In this document: positions 45,774 to 54,292 of the stretch, in pieces
Layout of the letters: the number at the start of each line of letters is the position of its first letter
How positions within the stretch are numbered: the stretch's first letter is position 1
From: CAVVEQ01 sp963802095
GTDB taxonomy: Bacteria > Chloroflexota > Anaerolineae > Anaerolineales > Anaerolineaceae
Assembly (NCBI GenBank): GCA_963802095.1
Contig: CAWDHI010000009.1
Location: 1-64,000 of the forward strand
Length of the DNA stretch: 64,000 nt
Direction of reading: 5' to 3'
The notes under the pieces: model-generated
The model's input: the letters and a program-made list of their open reading frames with translations, nothing else
The model's database searches: none
Told to the model about the DNA's origin: nothing
Position numbers and translations under genes: made by a program

Positions 45774-47260
45774 CGCAGAACCCTGCGGGGGAGTAAGTTT
45801 TTGATCCGGTCAGAGGTTACCCTGCCCCGGCCAATAAAATCTCCCTGTGAATTTCGCAAAAGGACAATCCTGTTCGCAGGTAAATCGCTGACCGAATCCC
45901 TTGGGATATCCTCACCACGCAGCCAGGGCGTTTTCAGCGGTTCTGGTAATTCAACCCAACCAGCGGGGATCATTTTACCGAAGCGCGAACAAAAATCATG
46001 GGATATCTCCAACCCGCCGGGTGTGATCTCTGCAAGGCTCATTCCTGCGGTAATGAACTTGAGTGTAGGAATCCGCTCGCCCAGTTTTCCGGGTAGAAGG
46101 AGAATGGTATCCTTTTGTTTGGCAAGAAGCAATTGATACGCATTCAGGATTGGTTCCAGATCTATCCCATAAGCTGATTGTAATAAACCAACCACTGAAT
46201 CAACTTCTGATTTGGGGAGGGTTACCGATCTCTCCCCGGGAAGGGTTTTCTCCCGATACTTTACCCTATCCTGGGGGATGGTTAGGTTTTTCCGCAACCT
46301 TGCGGCGAAGAATCCGGCAGTCCTGAAGGTGTGCGGCCAAAGCCGGAAAGCGTTGCGAATGGTTGGATGGAAACTGCGGCTGCCATCTTTAATAAGGGCT
46401 GGGGCGGAAATATTCTTTTCTATTGAAAGATCATCCACTTCAACCTGCCCCGGATACATACCCAGGATCGTATCCAGCACGGCTTCATTCTCCTCCGGGG
46501 CAAGTGTGCAGGTGGCGTAAACCACCTGACCGCCAAGCCGGACAGCCTGCAGCGCGCTGCGAAGCAACGCGGTTTGACGATGCGCGAGGGAGGCGCGTTC
46601 ACTATCTGTAATTGACCGCAAAGGGTGGGCGTCCGTCGCCCGTAATCCATCCATGCTGCAGGGGGCATCCAGTAATACAGCATCGAAAAACTCGGGGAAG
46701 TTTCTGCCAAAGGATTCTCCGGGGAGGCAGGAGATGGCTGTGTTGACCGTTCCCCAGGATTGCAGCACTGACCGCAGGGCAGGGATCCTGCTGCGGCTTC
46801 CATCATTGGCGATCACCAACCCCATATCTTCGGTTCTGGCGATCAGGTGGGTGGTCTTTCCCCCGGGCGAGGCAGCTATATCCAGGATCAGCGGTTTTTC
46901 CATGTGATCAAAATTAAAGAGTTCCGGCGGGAGCATGGAGGCAACATCCTGCAGGTAAAACGCGCCCATCCGGTGCTCCAGGGTACTCCCGGGGTTCGTA
47001 TCGCGGATTAGCAACCGGAACCCGGAGGGACAAAATGGAACCGGCTCTGTTTTCCAGCCGTACCGCGTGCACCAGGTTTGCAGGTTTGCAGGCTGAACCT
47101 TCAGGGGATTAAGCCGGAGCCCACCAACCAGCGGATTTCCCAATTCCTCCAAGAGAAGGGAAAAATCCAGCGGTTCAAGAAGCTCGCGATAGCGGGCAAG
47201 GGATTTTTCCAGGGGGTTTTCGTGAACCTGGCTGCCCTGGCGCTTTTTCTGCCTGGTCAT
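45770..47260 (-). CDS. RsmF-like rRNA (cytosine-C5)-methyltransferase
   Basis: About 496 residues. The NOL1/NOP2/Sun domain has LYLQD-like FYLQDVASMLPPELF, the SAM motif ILDIAASPGGKTTHL, catalytic DAPCSMDG, and VYATCTLAPEENE with the second Cys. After residue ~315 comes an RsmF/PUA-type C-terminal extension (LLLLPGKLGERIPTLKFITAGMSLAEI), as in E. coli RsmF, which makes m5C1407 in helix 44. Exact target is inferred. The start ATG 47260 overlaps the upstream methyltransferase stop by four bases; it is the last gene of the tgt operon. Confidence 0.9.
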   Translation of the reverse strand: MTRQKKRQGSQVHENPLEKSLARYRELLEPLDFSLLLEELGNPLVGGLRLNPLKVQPANLQTWCTRYGWKTEPVPFCPSGFRLLIRDTNPGSTLEHRMGAFYLQDVASMLPPELFNFDHMEKPLILDIAASPGGKTTHLIARTEDMGLVIANDGSRSRIPALRSVLQSWGTVNTAISCLPGESFGRNFPEFFDAVLLDAPCSMDGLRATDAHPLRSITDSERASLAHRQTALLRSALQAVRLGGQVVYATCTLAPEENEAVLDTILGMYPGQVEVDDLSIEKNISAPALIKDGSRSFHPTIRNAFRLWPHTFRTAGFFAARLRKNLTIPQDRVKYREKTLPGERSVTLPKSEVDSVVGLLQSAYGIDLEPILNAYQLLLAKQKDTILLLPGKLGERIPTLKFITAGMSLAEITPGGLEISHDFCSRFGKMIPAGWVELPEPLKTPWLRGEDIPRDSVSDLPANRIVLLRNSQGDFIGRGRVTSDRIKNLLPRRVLR

Positions 47261-48082
47261 CGGGTGACCTTGCGGATGCAAAACACCAGCTCGTTTTTAT
47301 AAGGGATCTCGAGTACCTGCCAGGTGCTGCCGGCAACAATTGTTTGGACCAGGTTTCGCTGGCGGCTGGTCAGGTCATGTTTCCCTTGCAGGCTGCTGGT
47401 TGGCAGGGAAAGGAGAAACCAGGCCACATTCACCGCATCGATCAACTTCCGGGTGCTGCCACGCTGGCGTTGTTCCATGCGGTGGGCTTCCTTGAACAAT
47501 AATGCCATATCGGCTTTTTCTTCAGGTGGGTGGATCAGGATATCACGATGATAAGCCAATGGCTCCATGCCTGAGAGGCTGAGATACTTGCGGACAAGTT
47601 TGATCCTTGGCTCATTTAGATCATAGGCAGAATACCAGCCACCTTCACCCAGGTTCATCCACGGCAGACTGAAGGGGTTCATCCCGGCTGCGAGGTCGAA
47701 AATACTGCCGGGTATTCCGGTCAACTCGAATAAGCGAGAGTAAAAATCCGGCAGAATCTCCGCCCTTTCCCGGGTGGAGGCATGCGAGTTGAGCATTTTC
47801 CGACAAAATGCCCGTATCTGGGCGGAATCGTTGCTTGAGAACGCGTTTTCCATTTCCCCGGAAGCTTCTGTGAAATCCGGATCGCCAAGATAGGGGGCGA
47901 CTATATTATGAAGTTTTTGCTTCAGCGTTTTTTCAGCTTCTTTAGGGGATTGCCCGGTGCTGATTGCTGAATTGAAGAGTTCCCGGGCAGTTCTCCACGG
48001 GAATTTTCAAATCACGGTACTTACGGGAGGTAAGAACAGCTTCCACCGGATCAGTAAACGACTTTGGAGAGGGTGGGTTCAC
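47257..48082 (-). CDS. Second 16S rRNA G1405-type methyltransferase homologue, divergent (frameshifted)
   Basis: The start is GTG 48082, overlapping the TGA of the gene before it. It reads MNPPSPKSFTDPVEAVLTSRKYRDLKIP; dropping one C of a CCC at 47999-48001 continues WRTARELFNSAI, KQKLHNIVAPYLGDP and ASTRERAEILPDFYSRLFELTG. The length is 3n+1, about 274 residues. The SAM site reads DLAAGMNPFSLPWM, not DxxCGLNPL. The LLKxLPxLE motif becomes LLFKEAHRMEQ, and VSYPxxSLGGRxKGM becomes LSLPTSSLQGKHDLT. It is an ArmA/RmtB/FmrO-fold paralogue with altered active and substrate motifs, perhaps a partner subunit or an enzyme with a changed target. Confidence 0.8.
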
Positions 48083-48903
48083 GGTTCGGAGGTCTCCCGA
48101 ATGAGCAGAAATGCCAGTTCAGTTTCGAACTCGTACCGTTTGATCTCGCCTCGCCATCCGGCAACCAGTTTCTCGAACTGACGGGTGTAATTCCAGATCA
48201 TTCCCTTTTCCCGACCGCCGAGGCTGGCAACAGGGTAAGAGACCAGCACATACCTGCCCTGTACAGAATTGATTAACCTGGAGGAAGCGGATCTTTCCAG
48301 TTGCTCCAGGCAGGGAAGGGTTTTCAACAGGAATACCAGGTCATAGGATTCACCTGGAATTTCATGGACCAGGTCACAGGTTTGAGCAGTGCCGGGTATC
48401 CTGAAGTGGTCCAGGAATTGTTGCAAAAAACCGGTCAGGTTGGAAAATACATCGGCAGCATCGTAGCGGGTTATTTCTCCCCAGGGCATCCAGTGCAGCG
48501 AAAGCGGATTTAACCCGCATGCGCAATCCAGGATGGAATGAACCTCTTCCATCTCTCTAGCGATCCTGTGAAAAAAATGATCCAGGATAGGAATTCGCTC
48601 TTTTGAGGAAGCGTGCTGGCTTAATAACCGCAGGCAATAAGCTATTGATTCCTCCGCATGGATCGATTCCGGCAGAGATGCCAATTCCCGGCTGGCAGTA
48701 TCGAAATCCATTTCCGGAAGCTGGAATGCGCAGGCAGCCTGGTGCAGCCGGGCGCGCGTGGATTTCAGTGCTTCTTTATAGTTGTTATGCCTGGTCAGTT
48801 CCTGCATCCCCACCCGGTGAACAAGAACCGGGTCGAGGTATTGATATTTTTTTCGGCCCAGGATCTCCGCTTGCAATCGGGCGATCTGTTCCGGGGAGAT
48901 CAT
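48079..48903 (-). CDS. 16S rRNA (guanine-1405-N7)-methyltransferase homologue, ArmA/RmtB/FmrO family
   Basis: The protein has 274 residues. Motifs match the aminoglycoside-resistance methyltransferases: ASSKERIPILDHFFHRI, SILDCACGLNPLSLHWM (SAM site), DLVFLLKTLPCLEQLER, VLVSYPVASLGGREKGMIWNYTRQFE, and ETELAFLLI at the end. In producers and pathogens these enzymes methylate N7 of G1405 in helix 44 and block 4,6-disubstituted aminoglycosides. Here the gene is coupled to tgt by ATGA overlap at 48900-48903 and to a second homologue by GTGA, with no transposon, so a housekeeping role is plausible. Activity is inferred from motifs. Confidence 0.88.
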   Translation of the reverse strand: MISPEQIARLQAEILGRKKYQYLDPVLVHRVGMQELTRHNNYKEALKSTRARLHQAACAFQLPEMDFDTASRELASLPESIHAEESIAYCLRLLSQHASSKERIPILDHFFHRIAREMEEVHSILDCACGLNPLSLHWMPWGEITRYDAADVFSNLTGFLQQFLDHFRIPGTAQTCDLVHEIPGESYDLVFLLKTLPCLEQLERSASSRLINSVQGRYVLVSYPVASLGGREKGMIWNYTRQFEKLVAGWRGEIKRYEFETELAFLLIRETSEP

Positions 48904-49988
48904 ACTCGGGATTCCCGCAGCCTTTGCACTAGCAAGGACATGAACCGCAGGTTATGGATGGTTGCCAGGCGGAAGAAGAGCGTATCCCCGGCTTTAAAGA
49001 GGTGGTGGAGGTAACCCAGGGTATATTTCCCACAGGTGGGGCAATCACAAAACTCCGAGATGGGACGGTTTGTCTTGATATGTTTTTCGTCATTCAGATA
49101 AACATACCGCATCCAATCACCGGATAGCCCGTTTTGCTGGTTGTAGGTATAAACGCGAGCATGGCGAGCATCGCGAGTAGGCATGGCACTGTCGAAAATC
49201 TGGAAACCCAGTTGATAGGCTTTGAATATGTTTTCGGGGTGACCGACTCCCAAAGCGTGCATGGGGATTTCAGAGGGGATGATCTCCCGGGTGAACCCCA
49301 GGATATCTTCGAGGAGGTTGCCTTTGCCATCCAGCGGCCAACCGCCAAATCCAAAACCGTCGAAACCAACCTCCAACAATGCTTCCGCGCACTCCCGGCG
49401 CAATTCCGGAATCCCGCCACCCTGGACCACGGCGAAGATCTTTGGCTGCTGTCCCAGGTCGATTCTCTTACCCGACATCAATTTTTGAAATTCAGCTTTG
49501 CATCGCCTACCCCAAGCGATCGTGCGGTGAACGGATTCCCGCTGTTCAGCTGGAGGGGCATCCACATGGGTGCAGTCGTCCAGGCAGATCACCACGTCGC
49601 TATCGTAGGCGACTTGGAGTTGAATGGTCTTTTCGGGTGTCATCAGGAACTTTCTGTCAGCTCCCTCAGGTTTGAAATGAATTCCCTGGTCGTTTATGCT
49701 TCCGTTTTTCGGGTTCTGATGGATGAGCGAATAAGCCTGGAACCCACCGGAATCGGTGACGATCATCTTCTGCCACCCACTCATGCGGTGCAGGCCGCCC
49801 AGAGATTGGATGGTGGAGCTGCCCGGTTTTTGCATCAGGTGGAAGGTGTTCATTACCACGCCTTCGGTCCCGCTCCGCAAAAGGTCCTCAGCATCCACTG
49901 ATCGAACCACTCCAAAGGTGGCATCAGGAAGGAATGCCGGGAAGTGTAAGAGGTGATTGCGGACGATCAGTTCATTTAAATTTTGCAT
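48900..49988 (-). CDS. tgt: tRNA-guanine transglycosylase (queuine tRNA-ribosyltransferase)
   Basis: This is a 362-residue TGT. The active-site Asp lies in VTDSGGFQAYSL, with EKTIQLQVAYDSDVVICLDD next; FAVVQGG follows, and the second Asp is in FDSAMPTRDARHARVY (the usual form is FDCVLPTRNARHG). The zinc site is CDCPTCGKYTLGYLHHL. It exchanges guanine 34 for a queuosine precursor in GUN-anticodon tRNAs. The sequence is somewhat divergent (GFGFGGWPLDGKGNLLEDI). It heads a four-gene operon with the two G1405-type enzymes and the RsmF-like gene. The start is at ATG 49988. Confidence 0.92.
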   Translation of the reverse strand: MQNLNELIVRNHLLHFPAFLPDATFGVVRSVDAEDLLRSGTEGVVMNTFHLMQKPGSSTIQSLGGLHRMSGWQKMIVTDSGGFQAYSLIHQNPKNGSINDQGIHFKPEGADRKFLMTPEKTIQLQVAYDSDVVICLDDCTHVDAPPAEQRESVHRTIAWGRRCKAEFQKLMSGKRIDLGQQPKIFAVVQGGGIPELRRECAEALLEVGFDGFGFGGWPLDGKGNLLEDILGFTREIIPSEIPMHALGVGHPENIFKAYQLGFQIFDSAMPTRDARHARVYTYNQQNGLSGDWMRYVYLNDEKHIKTNRPISEFCDCPTCGKYTLGYLHHLFKAGDTLFFRLATIHNLRFMSLLVQRLRESRV

Positions 49989-50075
49989 CACTTGGATTAT
50001 CAATGAAAGGCACGGATGCCGCAAGCCTTTTATAAGTTCTGATACAATAGTTTCATCTTAAGGAGGGAAGAATAA

Positions 50076-50615
50076 ATGTCGGACCCAATTCGTCTATTTG
50101 GAAAAGCATTCACCGCTGGCTGCGCGGGGGCAATCGGCGCTTGGATGGCAACGGTGGTGTGTGTTTTGATGATCTTACTTGTAGCCAGCAACGTGCTGGG
50201 AACAGCCTTTATACAAAGCCTTCCGCCATCTATTCAATTCATCCCCGTCTTTTTTCGGATAGGCGGAACCGATGCGCTTTTACCCACTGGAGAACTTCCA
50301 GCTATGGATCTGTTCATGACCATGGGCTCCAACCCGGATTTGCAACATTTGAGTTCGATCTCTTCGCAATCCTCCCCCCAGGTCAGTTTTTGGGCAGAGG
50401 CACCGGAGGATATAAAAACCCACTTTCAAGTTTGGATGACTTACCCCGATGGGCACAAACTGAAATTCGGGGATGAATACTTCACTGATGGGCTTGGTAA
50501 ACCCGTGGAATTAGCAAAATTCTTAGCAGAAGCTAATCCGGGGACCTTCATGTTGCAAGCGATCGTTGACGGAATACCGGTGGGTGAATTCACCTTCACA
50601 GTGACGGAACAGTGA
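50076..50615 (+). CDS. Membrane-anchored protein with external beta domain, unknown
   Basis: The protein has 179 residues. One strong membrane helix lies at about 18-45 (AIGAWMATVVCVLMILLVASNVLG) and an external domain of ~130 residues follows with HFQVWMTYPDGHKLKFGDEYF and PGTFMLQAIVDGIPVGEFTFTV, which look like strands of an Ig-like domain. The family is unknown. AAGGAGGG lies eight bases before ATG. It is divergent from tgt and ends at a bidirectional terminator. Confidence 0.65.
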   Translation: MSDPIRLFGKAFTAGCAGAIGAWMATVVCVLMILLVASNVLGTAFIQSLPPSIQFIPVFFRIGGTDALLPTGELPAMDLFMTMGSNPDLQHLSSISSQSSPQVSFWAEAPEDIKTHFQVWMTYPDGHKLKFGDEYFTDGLGKPVELAKFLAEANPGTFMLQAIVDGIPVGEFTFTVTEQ

Positions 50616-50629
50616 TTGCCTGATCAAAG

Positions 50630-50665
50630 ATCAAGCCCTTCCAATAGAAGGGCTTGATTTGTTTT
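50630..50665. terminator. Bidirectional intrinsic terminator
   Basis: A 12-bp stem ATCAAGCCCTTC / GAAGGGCTTGAT with a five-base loop is followed by TTGTTTTTATTG and preceded by an A-containing edge. It separates convergent genes. Confidence 0.85.
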
Positions 50666-51612
50666 TATTGGCAGGTAAGTGAATAACTAACCCCGGGGTT
50701 GAAGGTTTCACGGTTGGGCTGTACCACGTATATCCTGGCTGTTTCTGATGTGGTGGAAGATATGGTCCTGGAGGTGCTCACGCTCTGCGTGCCAACACCG
50801 GAAAACATGATGCTTTCATCTTGAGTGGATGCTTCGCCAAAAACCCAACGATAAATAACCTCACCCGGTCCGGTCGCTGATATCTGGGCGGTGTACTGGA
50901 AGGTAAACCCGGGTGGGCAGGCAGCGGTGGCGTTGGCATTGTTAATGCCTACCGTAACGTCTGTGACCTTGAATACTGTATTGCCAACAACGATATTGAC
51001 GTAAAAGGGAACATTCTTCACCCCGACACCGAAGATCGTTCCTCCCGGTGGTTTGAGGCGCCAGTTGCTTGTGTATTCACCTGCGGTGAGCGGGGCAGTC
51101 ATGGGGATGGAAACATCCACCATTTTCCCGCTGGGGACGGTTTTTCCGATCCGATATTCCAGGTTAGCTGATAGCTGCGTGCCGCCATCAAACACGGCTA
51201 CCATGGAAGGCGGCCACTCGCAGGAACCGGTGTTCCAGAGCTGCCAGGTTTTGGTGAACTGTTTGCCGGGCGCAAGCACCGTACCATCTGGGATGGTGAC
51301 ATCCTTGACCAACTCAGCCTGGTAACAGGTAGATTGCGTCGCACTGGGTTGAGGGGGGGTGGTGGGTGGCGGGGAAGTGGGGGAGGGCGCTTGTGGTTGC
51401 GAAACGGTTGGCGAGGAAGTTTCCCCGCTTTGCTCTTCGGAAGGTGGGTTTGCAGTGGACGAGGGCGAGACTATTGGCGCAAGGGCGGTCAGGGTTTCAG
51501 ATCGCCCCGGCCAATCTTTGGCAGGAGTTGGGTTGAATAGGTTGCAGCTTGTCAGCAGAAATGTGAATGTTATTACAACCAAGTGAATAAATTGATATGA
51601 ATGATTTTTCAT
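50665..51612 (-). CDS. Lipoprotein with NBR1-type Ig-like domain
   Basis: The 315-residue protein has a lipobox LLTSC at Cys23 and a Ser/Pro/Thr linker (to about residue 95). Next comes an NBR1/FW-type Ig domain: DVTIPDGTVLAPGKQFTKTWQLWNTGSCEWPPS, then AGEYTSNWRLKPPGGTIFGVGVKNVPFYV. A second beta domain of ~90 residues follows (ACPPGFTFQYTAQISATGPGEVIYRW). NBR1-like domains in Chloroflexota are usually extracellular and their ligands are unknown. It is a paralogue of the gene at 51687, in the same order and orientation, so the pair arose by tandem duplication. Confidence 0.88.
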   Translation of the reverse strand: MKNHSYQFIHLVVITFTFLLTSCNLFNPTPAKDWPGRSETLTALAPIVSPSSTANPPSEEQSGETSSPTVSQPQAPSPTSPPPTTPPQPSATQSTCYQAELVKDVTIPDGTVLAPGKQFTKTWQLWNTGSCEWPPSMVAVFDGGTQLSANLEYRIGKTVPSGKMVDVSIPMTAPLTAGEYTSNWRLKPPGGTIFGVGVKNVPFYVNIVVGNTVFKVTDVTVGINNANATAACPPGFTFQYTAQISATGPGEVIYRWVFGEASTQDESIMFSGVGTQSVSTSRTISSTTSETARIYVVQPNRETFNPGVSYSLTCQ

Positions 51613-51640
51613 CTTTCACCTTTTCGGTGATTATATATCA

Positions 51641-51674
51641 CCAGAAAAAAAACTGGCGATTGCCCGCCAGTTTT
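51641..51674 (-). terminator. Intrinsic terminator after the 51687 lipoprotein gene
   Basis: On the minus strand the 10-bp stem AAAACTGGCG / CGCCAGTTTT is followed by a T-run (plus-strand As at 51645-51652). Confidence 0.85.
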
Positions 51675-51686
51675 GCAGACTTAGGT

Positions 51687-52622
51687 TTATGGGATACAGG
51701 TAAGTTTTAATGCGGTATTTGGAAATAACTGGTGATTTGGCTGGTCGATATAAATAGCAGCCCAGTGATTCCCATTTACAGAAGTGGAATAGGAAGTGGT
51801 GACTTCCTTCGTACCCGCGGCGGCAAAATCAAGTGTCTGGGCGGCAGTAGTAGAGCCATCATCAAACTTCCAGTAATATGTTACCTTGCCTGCACCGTTT
51901 GTCTTGATGGGCGCCATCAGGTGGAATGTTGCCCCGGGTGGGCAGGCTGCTTCAATATTCGTGTGTTCTGCTTCCACTAATGCGCTTGTAACGGCAAACA
52001 ACGGCGCATCCACGATGATCGTCACGTAGAACGGGGCATTTGATGCTCCCAAACCAAAATTGACACCGGATGGATTTTGTAGTTTCCAGTTGCCGGTGTA
52101 GGTGCCGGCGGAATTTGGAGCCTTAAGATTAACAGATATATCCACCGATTGTCCGGGTTCCACATTCTTGGGCAGCGCAAAAGGCGAGGTGCCGCTCATC
52201 TGGTTACCAGAAACAAAGACAACCTTGTAAGCGGTCGTCCAGGTACAGGATCCACTATTAAATATTCGCCAGGTTTTGGTGAAAGCCTGCCCCGGTGACA
52301 TTTTCGTATTGTCGGGGATGGTTACATCCGAGCCAAATTTGGCGGCATCACAGGGAACCGTGGTTTGGGTGGGATATGGTGTGTAGGTGGGATAGGGTGT
52401 CAGCGTGGACTGTACAGACGGTGGCGGAGTGATTGTGGAAGGATAAGTGGGGATGGGCAGTGTAGGTACCTGAGTGCTGCCGGCTTCGACGGTTTGGGCG
52501 ACCACTGTTTCGATGGTGACCACCGTTGGTGTGGCTCCGCCTCCACCGAAAAGCGGAAAGTTGCAGGCCGCAAGTGCCAGGATCAGGACTGTTGATAATG
52601 TAAGCATTGATTTGGTTTTCAT
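51687..52622 (-). CDS. Lipoprotein with NBR1-type Ig-like domain (paralogue)
   Basis: The 311-residue protein has a signal peptide with lipobox LALAAC at Cys20, then a Thr/Pro/Tyr linker (STLTPYPTYTPYPTQTT). The NBR1-type domain reads DVTIPDNTKMSPGQAFTKTWRIFNSGSCTWTTAYKVVF and AGTYTGNWKLQNPSGVNFGLGASNAPFYVTI, and a second domain starts ACPPGATFHLMAPIKTNGAGKVTYYWKF. Domain order and key Trp residues match the 50665 protein, though the linkers differ. It ends at its own terminator, so the two paralogues are separately transcribed. Confidence 0.88.
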   Translation of the reverse strand: MKTKSMLTLSTVLILALAACNFPLFGGGGATPTVVTIETVVAQTVEAGSTQVPTLPIPTYPSTITPPPSVQSTLTPYPTYTPYPTQTTVPCDAAKFGSDVTIPDNTKMSPGQAFTKTWRIFNSGSCTWTTAYKVVFVSGNQMSGTSPFALPKNVEPGQSVDISVNLKAPNSAGTYTGNWKLQNPSGVNFGLGASNAPFYVTIIVDAPLFAVTSALVEAEHTNIEAACPPGATFHLMAPIKTNGAGKVTYYWKFDDGSTTAAQTLDFAAAGTKEVTTSYSTSVNGNHWAAIYIDQPNHQLFPNTALKLTCIP

Positions 52623-52765
52623 TCAAACCTCCTCTTGGATGGTATCTATCACAGGTCTTTCGTTGATATACTTGAAGGATATTCTAAATACTATTATTAA
52701 TCAAGTAGCTTACCTGGCAATAACCGGAGGGCTATAAATTTTTGAAGACAAACGATAGAGGCTGC

Positions 52766-53527
52766 ATGGAAAAACGGAATTATTTGATCGATATGGATGG
52801 CGTGCTTGTCTCGGGAAAGGTTATGATCCCCGGGGCGGATAAATTCCTGGAAAGACTGAAGGAAAAGAACAAGAACTTCCTGGTCCTCACCAACAATCCG
52901 ATCTACACACCGGGGGATCTTTCCCACAGGCTGAAATCTGCGGGTTTGGCAATCGAGAAGGAACGCATTTTCTCCTCGGCTATGGCGACGGCGCTATTTC
53001 TTAAAAGCCAGAAATCCCATGGAACCGTATTCGTGATCGGGGAAAGCGGTCTGACGGAAGCGATACACGACGCGGGGTATGTGATCACTTCCACCAAGCC
53101 GGAGTATGTAATTGTTGGCGAGACACATTCTTACAGCATTGAACAGGTGACCCGGGCGATCCGACTCATTTCAGCCGGCGCGCACTTTTTAGCGACCAAT
53201 CCGGATCCCAATGGTCCCACCGAACATGGTATTGTCCCAGCCTGTGGCGCGATGGCAGCCCTGATTGAACACGCCAGCGGACGCGCTCCGTTCTTCATCG
53301 GCAAACCCAACCCAATTATGATGCGTCTTGCACTGAATTACATTGGCGGGCACTCGGAAGAGACGGTGATGATCGGTGACCGCATGGATACCGACATTGT
53401 TGCCGGTCTGCAGAGCGGGATGGAAACCATTTTGGTTCTGAGCGGCGTGACCAAAAAGGAAATGATCCCGTCTTTCCCTTACCAACCGAAACTGGTAGTT
53501 GATTCTGTAAAAGAAATTGTCGTTTAA
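52766..53527 (+). CDS. HAD-IIA family phosphatase (NagD-like)
   Basis: This is a 253-residue protein. The nucleophile motif is DMDGVLVSG near residue 10, motif II is LVLTNNP, the lysine is in FFIGKPNPIM, and the motif IV acids are in MIGDRMDTDIVAGLQSGM. This C2-cap layout is that of NagD/AraL/PGP-type phosphatases acting on sugar or nucleoside phosphates. The start ATG 52766 follows AGAGG. The next gene lies 12 bp downstream. Confidence 0.92.
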   Translation: MEKRNYLIDMDGVLVSGKVMIPGADKFLERLKEKNKNFLVLTNNPIYTPGDLSHRLKSAGLAIEKERIFSSAMATALFLKSQKSHGTVFVIGESGLTEAIHDAGYVITSTKPEYVIVGETHSYSIEQVTRAIRLISAGAHFLATNPDPNGPTEHGIVPACGAMAALIEHASGRAPFFIGKPNPIMMRLALNYIGGHSEETVMIGDRMDTDIVAGLQSGMETILVLSGVTKKEMIPSFPYQPKLVVDSVKEIVV

Positions 53528-53539
53528 ACCATTTACCCA

Positions 53540-54037
53540 ATGAGAAGAAATTACCTCTTCATTTTTGCGATCATCTTCACAATCTTATCCCTGGGTCTGG
53601 CTGGCTGCAGCAAGCGGCCAAAACAGGGAGAGGCGGTGGTGACAGTAACAGGGAAGATCGAGAATACCAACCGGGGGGATTCCTACATCCTTCACCAGCT
53701 CGATTTCGCAACCAAGGCGACCACAGCTTCGTATAGCGATCCCTGGATCAAGGATACGATCGTCTATAAGGGGTTGCTGTTGAAGGATATTCTAAAGATC
53801 GTCAAACCGGACTCTGGCGCGACCGAGATGGTATTTAAAAATACAAACGGTCAAACCTACACGGTGAGCATTGGGGATGCCCAGAGTTGGGATATCATGC
53901 TGGCTCGCTGGGCGAACGATCAATTGCTTTTTCAGGATAACGGGTATCCCAGTAAACTGGTTTTTCCCGAAGTAGCCAAAGAAGAATATGGGGCGGATAA
54001 GTGGGCCTGGTGGGTGAACGCGATAGAAATAAAATGA
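53540..54037 (+). CDS. Lipoprotein with molybdopterin-oxidoreductase-like fold
   Basis: The 165-residue protein has a signal peptide with lipobox LGLAGC at Cys23. The rest resembles the sulfite-oxidase-type Moco domain: YKGLLLKDILKIVKPDSGATEMVFKNTNGQTYTVSIGDAQ, a run ending GYPSKLVFPEVAKEEYGADKWAWWVNAIEI. The conserved Moco-binding Cys of true enzymes is not evident, so it may be a non-enzymatic relative. This assignment is by pattern only. Confidence 0.65.
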   Translation: MRRNYLFIFAIIFTILSLGLAGCSKRPKQGEAVVTVTGKIENTNRGDSYILHQLDFATKATTASYSDPWIKDTIVYKGLLLKDILKIVKPDSGATEMVFKNTNGQTYTVSIGDAQSWDIMLARWANDQLLFQDNGYPSKLVFPEVAKEEYGADKWAWWVNAIEIK

Positions 54038-54122
54038 GAAAGAATGATAATCTTTCAAAACGCTGTTTCCAAGAAGGCATTTTGATTTTTCTCTTACTCG
54101 ACTCCCATTCCCGCAGGCATTG

Positions 54123-54149
54123 TATAATTATTCTTGGAAATTAATTCCA
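54123..54149 (+). promoter_or_regulatory. Possible promoter -10 with adjacent palindromic operator
   Basis: TATAAT (54123-54128) is followed by TGGAA-ATTAA-TTCCA (54135-54149), a perfect 5-bp inverted repeat at the expected start site, similar to LacI-type half-sites. It lies about 145 bp before the sugar ABC operon. No good -35 is seen. Confidence 0.3.
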
Positions 54150-54292
54150 TGTTATTTTTACGAACGTGATGATATCTTGGCGGGGCACCGAGCATGAATT
54201 ACCCGAACATTAAATCGGTTTATATGTTGCGGCCTGTTTGCCTTTTGGAAAGTAGTTGCTGAAAATAATTTCATACGAAAAATGGAGAAAAA

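Noticed and set aside
49134..49901. 255-codon plus-strand frame opposite tgt
   Set aside because: Shadow of tgt; the transglycosylase motifs are unmistakable on the minus strand.
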